Assembly (NCBI GenBank): GCA_030833685.1 | Contig: JAURGS010000078.1 | Location: 1-9,990, forward strand | Origin: Rhodoferax sp. | GTDB lineage: Bacteria > Pseudomonadota > Gammaproteobacteria > Burkholderiales > Burkholderiaceae_C | Direction: 5' to 3' | DNA: 9,990 nt | Shown: positions 1 to 5,904 of the stretch, piece by piece | Layout: every line of letters starts with the position of its first letter | Numbering within the stretch: position 1 is the stretch's first letter | Notes under the pieces: generated by a model | What the model was told of the DNA's origin: nothing | The model's database searches: none | The model's input: the letters and a program-made list of their open reading frames with translations, nothing else | Translations under genes and position numbers: made by a program

Positions 1-1
1 T

Positions 2-754
2 TGGCTGGCCTTGCTCAGCGCCATTGTTTACCTGCGCGCGCACAAGGCTTATCGCCGCTTTGCCCTATTCGCCACCTGGCACCGACCGCACTGGCTGGCG
101 CAACGCGATTTATTGCGTTTGGGCGTGCCCATGGGCTTGTCCACTTTTATTGACGTGAGCTCATTCACCTTGATCGCCATTCTGGCCGCGCGCATGGGGG
201 ACGCTACGGTGGCGGGTCACCGGGTGATCGCCAATATCACGGCCTTGATTTACATGCTGCCGCTGTCAATAGCCATCGCAACCTTGGTGCACGTGGGGCA
301 ATCCATGGGCGCGCAAGACCCAGATCGTGCCAGGGCTGTGGCACGCGCGGGACTGCGTCTGACACTAGGCTTTGCACTGGTCATTGGTGTCGTGATTTGG
401 CTCTTGAGAGAACCCCTGATCAGCGCTTACAGCACCGACCCCGCGGTGCGCAGCCTGGCCATGGGCCTGGTTATTTACTTGTGTTTTTACCAGGCCTTTG
501 ACGGGCTGCAGACGGTCGCTGCGTATGCGCTACGTGGCTACAAGGTGACGCTATTGCCCATGGTGTTGCATACCGTGTGTTTTTGGGGTGTGGGTCTGAT
601 GGGCGGGTACTGGCTGAGCTTTCACGCGCCATGGCGTGCGGACGAGCCCTCCGTTGCGGGCTTTTGGCAGGCCTGTGTGCTTGCCACTTTGCTGGCTGGG
701 ATTTTGTTTATCTCGCTCATGCGCAAGGTAGCCAGGATCCGTCAACGCGGGTAG
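2..754 (+). CDS. MATE-family multidrug efflux transporter, C-terminal part (5' end outside window)
   Basis: Inner-membrane antiporter of the MATE (NorM-like) family, which exports cationic drugs or metabolites using Na+ or H+. The frame is open to the left edge, so only about the last 250 residues (the second half of the 12-helix fold) are seen; the TTG at 11 is internal, not a start. Counting from that TTG, the family pattern is clear: LGVPMGLS (38-45) opens TM7, AGHRVIANI (68-76) matches the usual 'aAhqia.N' stretch, followed by a plsiA..vhvGqsmGA loop (84-101), and ALRGYK (173-178) ends TM10. Asp164, just before it, matches the conserved TM10 aspartate. Asp48 lies where NorM proteins usually have Glu in TM7. 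It ends with basic residues and TAG at 752. It converges with the SDR gene and is probably unrelated to it in function. The substrate cannot be told. Confidence 0.87.
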   Translation, partial: WLALLSAIVYLRAHKAYRRFALFATWHRPHWLAQRDLLRLGVPMGLSTFIDVSSFTLIAILAARMGDATVAGHRVIANITALIYMLPLSIAIATLVHVGQSMGAQDPDRARAVARAGLRLTLGFALVIGVVIWLLREPLISAYSTDPAVRSLAMGLVIYLCFYQAFDGLQTVAAYALRGYKVTLLPMVLHTVCFWGVGLMGGYWLSFHAPWRADEPSVAGFWQACVLATLLAGILFISLMRKVARIRQRG

Positions 755-822
755 ATGCTCAGGGGCTTTTGTGGGGCATTGAAGACTGCTTGAAACGCCG
801 CTCTTGCGTGTTAACGCGCCGC
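755..822. other. Convergent intergenic gap with imperfect palindrome
   Basis: This 68-nt gap separates the ends of the MATE gene (+) and the SDR gene (-). The only structure I see is GCGTGTTAACGCGC at 806-819, a 14-bp near-palindrome with one T/G position. As RNA it would give a 5-bp stem with a UUAA loop from either strand. There is no T-run after it, so it is not a classical intrinsic terminator, though its position between convergent genes would suit a weak bidirectional one. Confidence 0.3.
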
Positions 823-1518
823 TCACCATCCGATGGTCTGGCCCTGATGATCAATGAAGTGGGCACCAGCCTGCGCCTGCAACTTTTCAAGTGCGCGCAT
901 CAAGCCTACTACTGAGACCTCAGGCTCCAGAAGCAGGGGTACACCTGCAGAAAATGGCTCGGACAAACGCGATCGCACGGTGCCTGGTTGCAACGCCACA
1001 AAGCGCCATCCCGGCTGACGACGATGCCACTCCAGCGCAGCACTTTGCAGCACCATATTCATGGCCGCTTTGGAGGCCCGGTAGCTGTACCAGCCCCCAA
1101 GCCGGTTGTCGCTGATGCTGCCAACCCGCGCAGACAGTTTGGCGTAGATGCTGCGCTGCTCGGCAGCGAGCAAAGGCACAAAGTGCTTGAGTAACAAGGC
1201 AGGACCGATGGTGTTGACTTGCAGGGCGCGTGTGAAATGTTCGGCCGTGAGCGCTTTGATGGATTTCTCAGGTCCCTGCCCGTCAATGGTGAGTGCGCCA
1301 GTGGCGTCCACAATGATTTGAAAAGGGCCCTGGCGTGCAACAGCCTGTGCTGCAGCGTGAATGGATTTCGGATCGAGCAGATCAAGCCCGGGCTGTGTGG
1401 TGCGGGCCAGCTCTTGAACACCCGCACAACGTGGATCAGCACGAAAGTAATCCACAAACGCCTGACCAATGGCACCGGTGGAACCGATCACCAGGGCTTG
1501 GTAGTTCTGTTTTAACAC
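823..1518 (-). CDS. SDR-family oxidoreductase (CsgA/C-factor-like)
   Basis: Cytoplasmic short-chain dehydrogenase/reductase of 231 residues, expected to use NAD(P)(H); the substrate is unknown. The N-terminal nucleotide-binding motif GSTGAIG (12-18) fits GxxxGxG, DATGAL (71-76) is in the place of the NNAG strand end, and Asn102 is in VNTIGP. The catalytic Ser134 - Tyr146-x3-Lys150 set is present in the segment RVGSISDNRLGGWYSYRASK. The stretch around the Tyr and the following LQPGTVRSRLS resemble the CsgA/C-factor-like branch. The start is GTG at 1516-1518, preceded at a sensible distance by a purine-rich GGAAAGAAG. Only 2 nt separate it from the stop of the methyltransferase gene upstream, so the two are almost certainly co-translated. 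That pairing does not by itself reveal a substrate. Confidence 0.85.
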   Translation of the reverse strand: MLKQNYQALVIGSTGAIGQAFVDYFRADPRCAGVQELARTTQPGLDLLDPKSIHAAAQAVARQGPFQIIVDATGALTIDGQGPEKSIKALTAEHFTRALQVNTIGPALLLKHFVPLLAAEQRSIYAKLSARVGSISDNRLGGWYSYRASKAAMNMVLQSAALEWHRRQPGWRFVALQPGTVRSRLSEPFSAGVPLLLEPEVSVVGLMRALEKLQAQAGAHFIDHQGQTIGW

Positions 1519-1520
1519 CG

Positions 1521-2441
1521 TCAGACTTCTTTCCGATACAGCAGGACTTTAAGTGAACGCTCGGTGGCCACGTCGTCAAACGCTGCAGGATTATTCAAGC
1601 GCTGCACCAGCGTAAAACCTGGCGCACACGTTTGCACCAGTTGGTGCAAAAACCCTGGCCCGAGCTCCGGTGCGTTCAGACACAACAGCGCATAGCCGTG
1701 GCTGTCAACCAATTGCGGTAAACGCCGCAGCACACGCGCGTAGTCCTTGTGCGCGACGAAGCTGCCCTTTTGAAAGCTGGGTGGATCGACGATGACCAGA
1801 TCAAACGGTCCTGCCCGCTGAATTTTGGCCCAGCTCTTGAAGATGTCGTGCACCCAAAAGGATGCGCCTTTGGTGATTTCATTTTTGCGGTGGTTAGCTT
1901 GCGCCAGCGCTATGGCGCCAGCGCTCATATCGACGTTGATCACCCGACTCGCACCTGCCTGCAGCGCGACCACGGAGAAAGCGCCGGTGTAGGCAAACAG
2001 ATTGAGTACAGCAATCCCCGGGTGGCTGTGCACATGCTTGTGTACCCACTGCCGGCCACACGCCATGTCGAGAAACAGACCATGGTTTTTGGAGCGCATC
2101 AATTGCACCTGGTATTGGCTTGCACCCTCCAGCACCCAATGCGGATCGGGGACGGACCCGCTGAGCAACTGGGTACGCGTCTGGTTGGCATGGCGCACCT
2201 GCAGCACACAGTGAAGGACATGTTCGGGTGCGATCTCAGACCAGCGCAGAGACAGCACTGATTGAAAGCGTGTGATGTCTTCAGGCGATACCTCGCCATG
2301 GCTGGTCAGCAGCCATACCGGCGGGTAGAAATCCAAAGACCATTGCTCGCAGCCGGGATAGCGCCCGCCACGGCCATGAAACAGGCGACAGGCCTGTGTT
2401 GGCACATTCAGGCGCGAGACCGTATCGAGCAGGGCTTGCAT
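1521..2441 (-). CDS. Class I SAM-dependent methyltransferase (COG1092, RlmI-like)
   Basis: Predicted S-adenosylmethionine-dependent methyltransferase of the family that includes the 23S rRNA m5C methyltransferase RlmI and the C-terminal half of RlmL/K. Numbering from ATG 2439-2441 (306 residues), motif I is NLFAYTGAFS (147-156), the acidic residue binding the SAM ribose is Asp171 in INVDMS, a motif III-type HDIF is at 198-201, and the catalytic-loop motif is DPPSFQKGSF (219-228). No N-terminal PUA domain like that of RlmI is visible, so this is the shorter type, and rRNA as substrate is likely but unproven. A TTG start at 2453 would add four residues (MAAI); I prefer the ATG, although no strong ribosome binding site decides it. 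The following SDR gene starts 2 nt after the stop. Confidence 0.82.
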   Translation of the reverse strand: MQALLDTVSRLNVPTQACRLFHGRGGRYPGCEQWSLDFYPPVWLLTSHGEVSPEDITRFQSVLSLRWSEIAPEHVLHCVLQVRHANQTRTQLLSGSVPDPHWVLEGASQYQVQLMRSKNHGLFLDMACGRQWVHKHVHSHPGIAVLNLFAYTGAFSVVALQAGASRVINVDMSAGAIALAQANHRKNEITKGASFWVHDIFKSWAKIQRAGPFDLVIVDPPSFQKGSFVAHKDYARVLRRLPQLVDSHGYALLCLNAPELGPGFLHQLVQTCAPGFTLVQRLNNPAAFDDVATERSLKVLLYRKEV

Positions 2442-2498
2442 GATTGCTGCCAAAAGCCGTGTGCTGTGGCAGTGGGATTGCAGTGGGTGATCACAACA
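2442..2498 (-). other. Short gap between chrA and methyltransferase genes
   Basis: The 57 nt upstream of the methyltransferase start hold no recognisable -35/-10 pair. GTGATCAC at 2487-2494 is a perfect 8-bp palindrome just after the chrA stop codon, too short to assign to any regulator. Read-through from chrA is the simplest way for the methyltransferase and SDR genes to be transcribed. Confidence 0.25.
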
Positions 2499-3878
2499 TC
2501 AGCTCCAAAGCTGACCCAATAGGCCTAAAGCAGCACAGGCCAGGATCACTTCGATCACGCCGCGCTTGTATCGCATCAGCGCAATTGCCGCCAGGACAGC
2601 GATGGCGCCGGCAAAAAAATTGACCGGCCCTGTTAGGCCTTGCGGCAACAGCGTGTGTTGGCCAAAAAACCAGGCCAGCTGTGCCATCACGCCCACCACC
2701 GCTGCTGTAATCGCCTTGAGCGGTGCTGTGAGTCGAAGTTCGGCTTGCGTGGATTCGACCAAGGGTCCTCCGGCGAGGATGAAAATAAATGAGGGCAAAA
2801 ACGTGAACCAGGTCACCAGGCACGCGGCGACCACGCCCGCCAAAAGGCGCAGCTCTGGCCCGAATAAGGCCTGGACATAGCTGCCGACAAAGCCCACAAA
2901 TGCCACCACCATGATTAGCGGACCGGGCGTGGTCTCGCCCAGCGCCAGCCCGTCCATCATTTGGCCTGCGCTCAGCCAGCTGTATTCGACAACGGCACCT
3001 TGGTAGACGTAGGGCAACACAGCATAGGCGCCACCGAAGGTCAGCAACGCAGCTTTGGTGAAAAACCAGGCCATTTGCGTCAAGCTGTGCGCCCAACCGA
3101 GGTACGCGGTGAGCGCTGCAAAAGGCACCAACCACAGCACAGCACCTGCGCACAGGACCTGAGTCAGCCGCATCCAGCTGAAAATCGTGTGCGCCGGTCT
3201 TGTTGCCTGGGGCTGGGAGTCAACGACTGCAGTACTCGCTTTGCTTGCTGGCCCATGGCCAGTGCTTGCGCTCCAGGCCAAGGGCCTGAGCTGTGAGCCG
3301 ACAAAACCGATCGCCGCAGCGGCCAGGATGATCAGCGGAAAAGGTAAACCCAGGGCAAACATGCCAACAAAGGCCATTGCGGCAACCATCCACAGTGCGG
3401 GTTGTGTCAGCGTGCGTGAGCCCAGGCGAACGATGGCGTGCACAAGGATGGCAACCACCGCGGGCTTGATGCCAGCAAACAGGCCAGTGACGAGCACGGT
3501 GTGCCCGTAGGCGAGATAGATCCAGGACAGCGCCATCAGGATCAGCAGGGACGGCAGGACGAACAAAACGCCAGCAGCAATGCCACCACGCGTTTTGTGC
3601 ATCAGCCAGCCCAGGTAAGTGGCCAGTTGCTGCGCCTCCGGGCCAGGCAGCAACATGCAGTAATTGAGCGCGTGTAAAAAGCGTTGCTCGCTAATCCATC
3701 GGCGCCGCTCGACCAGCTCTGCGTGCATGATGGCAATTTGTCCACTGGGCCCGCCAAAACTGATGAAACCCAGCTTCAACCAGAAGCCCAGCGCTTCGCG
3801 CAAAGACACCTCGACTGTGGCGCCGTCGTTGTTTGCAGCGGCAGGTTCAATTGGCGCTGGTAAAGGCTTGGCGGGCAT
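2499..3878 (-). CDS. chrA: Chromate transporter ChrA (long-chain CHR family)
   Basis: Inner-membrane transporter of the CHR family; characterised members export chromate and give resistance. At 459 residues it is the bidomain long-chain type, with two homologous CHR halves. The first half has FGGPSGQIA (41-49), then LLPGPEAQQLATYLGW (76-91). The second repeats the pattern with FGGAYAVLPY (281-290) and ETTPGPLIMV (315-324). Many hydrophobic helices lie between, and a soluble, low-conservation linker (about 198-232) joins the halves. The first 25 or so residues are polar and probably cytoplasmic. The ATG at 3876-3878 has only a weak Shine-Dalgarno sequence. It lies 47 nt after a glutathione S-transferase gene and 57 nt before the methyltransferase gene, same strand. 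No chrB-like regulator is nearby, so true chromate specificity is inferred from the family only; some CHR proteins act on sulfate or are uncharacterised. Confidence 0.9.
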   Translation of the reverse strand: MPAKPLPAPIEPAAANNDGATVEVSLREALGFWLKLGFISFGGPSGQIAIMHAELVERRRWISEQRFLHALNYCMLLPGPEAQQLATYLGWLMHKTRGGIAAGVLFVLPSLLILMALSWIYLAYGHTVLVTGLFAGIKPAVVAILVHAIVRLGSRTLTQPALWMVAAMAFVGMFALGLPFPLIILAAAAIGFVGSQLRPLAWSASTGHGPASKASTAVVDSQPQATRPAHTIFSWMRLTQVLCAGAVLWLVPFAALTAYLGWAHSLTQMAWFFTKAALLTFGGAYAVLPYVYQGAVVEYSWLSAGQMMDGLALGETTPGPLIMVVAFVGFVGSYVQALFGPELRLLAGVVAACLVTWFTFLPSFIFILAGGPLVESTQAELRLTAPLKAITAAVVGVMAQLAWFFGQHTLLPQGLTGPVNFFAGAIAVLAAIALMRYKRGVIEVILACAALGLLGQLWS

Positions 3879-3901
3879 GGTTGTCGCGCTTTCGCAGCCC
3901 T

Positions 3902-3916
3902 GGCGCCTTGGGCACC
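3902..3916 (-). other. Hairpin between GST and chrA genes
   Basis: On the minus strand this reads GGTGCC-CAA-GGCGCC, a 6-bp stem (one G-U pair in RNA) with a 3-nt loop, lying between the GST stop and the chrA start. There is no U-tract after it, so it is not a standard terminator. It could modulate read-through or mRNA stability, or be chance in GC-rich DNA. Confidence 0.3.
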
Positions 3917-3925
3917 GGCGGCGAG

Positions 3926-4567
3926 TCAGGTCTTGGCAGTCGATGCCTTGCGGTCAGCGACGACTTTTTGCGCCGAGGCCCGCTCACCGATGAGCTTCAT
4001 ATAGGGCTTGTAATCGATGCCATGGCTGATCAGCAGGTCTTCGCCATAAACCGTCTTGGTCGTCATGCCGATCAAAGGCAAACTGACGAAGGCCGCACAG
4101 TCCGCTTGTGTGAAGGTCTCCCCAGCGGCATAAGGCGATAGCTTCAGGAGCTTTTTCAGTGCCGGGATGTTTTTGTCCAGGGTTTTGCGAACACGCTCTT
4201 GTGTTGACTCACTGGCTGGCCGGTTGAAAAAAGCATGGCCGTACAGCTCGCGCGCGGGGATTTCCAGGTGCCACTCGATGAAGGTGATGAGTTCACGCAC
4301 CTTGGCCGCCGCGTAGGCGTCAGCCGGGCGCAGACTGTGCTCGGGAAAGGCGTCATCGAGGTAGTCCATGATGACCTGGCTTTCGCACAAGGCGCCCTGT
4401 GGCGTGCGGATGAAAGGCACCTTGCCCAGGGGCGTTTCTTGCAGAATGGCCGGGTCGGTACTGCCGGTGCCGACGCGCTCTTCTTCGAAAGCCAGGCCTT
4501 TTTCGAGCAAGGCCATCTTGACCTTGTTGTAGTAGTTGGAAATTGGGAATCCGCACAAGGTCAGCAC
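3926..4567 (-). CDS. Glutathione S-transferase family protein
   Basis: Cytoplasmic GST of 213 residues, the usual length for a bacterial GST, expected to conjugate or reduce substrates with glutathione. The N-terminal thioredoxin-like domain (1 to about 76) shows FPISNYYNKV (7-16), whose Ser10/Asn11 are candidates for activating glutathione; GKVPF (48-52) with the cis-proline; and ESQVIMDYLD (62-71), where Glu62-Ser63 bind the gamma-glutamyl part. The all-helical C-terminal domain contains AGETFTQAD (148-156), the capping motif of the family. The GTG start at 4565-4567 is well supported: AGGAG lies 7 nt upstream (4573-4577 on the minus strand). It sits 83 nt downstream of the M20 hydrolase gene and 47 nt upstream of chrA. 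A link to chromate or oxidative stress is possible but only inferred; a part in purine breakdown is less likely. Confidence 0.88.
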   Translation of the reverse strand: MLTLCGFPISNYYNKVKMALLEKGLAFEEERVGTGSTDPAILQETPLGKVPFIRTPQGALCESQVIMDYLDDAFPEHSLRPADAYAAAKVRELITFIEWHLEIPARELYGHAFFNRPASESTQERVRKTLDKNIPALKKLLKLSPYAAGETFTQADCAAFVSLPLIGMTTKTVYGEDLLISHGIDYKPYMKLIGERASAQKVVADRKASTAKT

Positions 4568-4604
4568 ATCAGGCTCCTGAAAAAATTTGTCGGCATCTTA
4601 GATG

Positions 4605-4652
4605 AAGTTAGCCGCTTTATTTGCCGCGTGGCGTCGGCGGGCGTGCTAACTT
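4605..4652. repeat. 8-bp perfect inverted repeat around the M20 hydrolase stop codon
   Basis: AAGTTAGC at 4605-4612 is repeated in inverse orientation as GCTAACTT at 4645-4652, with 32 nt between. The right arm overlaps the TAA stop of the M20 hydrolase gene. Inside is a smaller CCGC/GCGG pair (4624-4627 / 4637-4640). There is no downstream U-run on the minus strand, so an intrinsic terminator is not supported. An operator or mRNA-end structure between the purine operon and the GST gene is possible. Confidence 0.35.
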
Positions 4653-5904
4653 AACCCAAAAGTTCAAGCAGGGTTCGCGCAAGGACTTTGGTTGCGCCGC
4701 GCAAATCCTCGAGCTGCAGCCGTTCATCGGCACGTTTGGCATGCGACTCCAACAGGGTTCTGGGGCCTGCACCGTACAGCACGCCGGGAATGCCCCGTTC
4801 GGTGTAAAGCCGCGCATCGGTGTACAGCGGTGAGCCTGTCTCTACCGGCTTTTCGCCAAACACAGCCAGCCCGTGCGCCTGTAAGGCATTCACCAAGGGC
4901 TTGTTTCCTGGCAGGGGCTTCATGGCCTGGCATAACAGCAAGCGGCGAATATTCACGTCAATCTCGCGCCCACCGCGAACGGGGGCAAAACTCTGGCGCG
5001 CCTGTTCAATGCGTTGCAGCAAATCTGCTTCAACTTGCTGCGGGTCTTCCTCTGGAATCATGCGCCGATCGAGTTTGAGCACGACCTGACCCGGCACCAC
5101 GTTGGTGTTCGTGCCCCCCTGGATCGATCCAATGTTCAGATAGGGACTGCCGATGCCAGGTACCTTAGAGCGCAATGCCTGCAGTTCACGGCTGTAGGCA
5201 TAAAGGGCTTGCATGATGTGCGTGGCCGCTTGCAAGGCGTCGGTTCCGCTATCCGGAATGGCTGCATGCGCCATCTCGCCGTCGATGTGCAATTCAAGCT
5301 GCAAGCAGCCATTGTGTGCAGTGACGACCTGATAACTAAAACCGGCTGCGATAAACAGATCCGGGCGGCTCAGGCCCTGCTGCAGTAACCACTGGGGGCC
5401 TTTTTCGCCGCCGAACTCTTCGTCGTAGGTAAAGTGCAGCTCAACGCTTCCCCGCAAGGGTGCAGCCAAAGACTCCAGTGCCAGCGTGGCAAAGCTGAAG
5501 GTGGTGATGTCAGACTTGCTCACAGCAGCAGCGCGTCCGTAAATTGCGCCGTTTTCAACAAGCCCGCCGTAGGGCGGATGTTGCCAGCCAGGGCCAGGCG
5601 GCACCACGTCACCGTGGGCATTGAGGGCAATCGTCGGGCCGTCGCCGTAGCGTCGGCGCACGATCACGTTGGTGATCGAGTCCATGCCGTAGGCGCGAAC
5701 CTCGTCTGTAGGCACGGGGTATTGCTCGGCAGCAAGCCCCAGCTGGCTTAGCCGCTGCGCTACAAGCTCAGCGTGTGGGGCGTTGTTGCCGGGTGGCGTG
5801 TCAGTTGGCAGGCGAATCAGCGCCTGTAAAAAGGCAATCTGATTTTCAAAATGCGCGTCAACCCATGCGTCCAAGCGCGCGAAATCCTGGGCAGCGCCTT
5901 TCAC
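4651..5904 (-). CDS. M20-family metallo-hydrolase (ArgE/DapE-like), purine operon, unknown substrate
   Basis: Predicted amidohydrolase or peptidase of 417 residues with the M20 layout: a catalytic domain interrupted by a dimerisation domain (about 195-315). Visible active-site parts are the first zinc-ligand pair NAHGDVV (His97, Asp99), the general base and ligand in YDEEFGGE (Glu162-Glu163), His213 in EMAHAAIPDSG at the dimer interface, and a C-terminal His388 in LLESHAKRADERL. Odd features: the segment that normally reads GRGxxDMKGG is GRAAAVSKSD (123-132), so Val128 stands where the metal-bridging Asp is expected, and the usual GEPT ligand segment is AAGFSYQ (186-192), without an acid. It may belong to a subgroup with an altered metal site. 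The GTG start overlaps the stop of the UraD-AllC gene (GTGA), so it is translationally coupled to it. That context suggests a role on a ureido or amide product of purine breakdown, but this is inference. Confidence 0.8.
   Translation of the reverse strand: MKGAAQDFARLDAWVDAHFENQIAFLQALIRLPTDTPPGNNAPHAELVAQRLSQLGLAAEQYPVPTDEVRAYGMDSITNVIVRRRYGDGPTIALNAHGDVVPPGPGWQHPPYGGLVENGAIYGRAAAVSKSDITTFSFATLALESLAAPLRGSVELHFTYDEEFGGEKGPQWLLQQGLSRPDLFIAAGFSYQVVTAHNGCLQLELHIDGEMAHAAIPDSGTDALQAATHIMQALYAYSRELQALRSKVPGIGSPYLNIGSIQGGTNTNVVPGQVVLKLDRRMIPEEDPQQVEADLLQRIEQARQSFAPVRGGREIDVNIRRLLLCQAMKPLPGNKPLVNALQAHGLAVFGEKPVETGSPLYTDARLYTERGIPGVLYGAGPRTLLESHAKRADERLQLEDLRGATKVLARTLLELLG

Noticed and set aside
577..915. 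112-codon plus-strand frame across the MATE 3' end
   Set aside because: Overlaps the MATE frame and then the SDR gene in antisense; no plausible product.
1749..2261. 170-codon frame on the plus strand opposite the methyltransferase
   Set aside because: Antisense shadow of a gene with clear SAM-binding motifs; no recognisable domain.
2487..2494. GTGATCAC as a CRP/FNR site
   Set aside because: Only the 8-bp core is symmetric; the flanks do not continue a TGTGA-N6-TCACA or TTGAT-N4-ATCAA pattern.
2491..3153. 220-codon frame on the minus strand inside chrA
   Set aside because: It lies within the convincing ChrA frame, shifted by one phase, and its product is Arg/Cys/Gly-rich with no domain pattern; typical of GC-rich coding DNA.
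4594..4604. CATC-TTA-GATG palindrome and TAAGAT as GST promoter
   Set aside because: The TAAGAT -10-like hexamer has no -35 partner at 16-18 nt, and the 4-bp arms are too short to assign.
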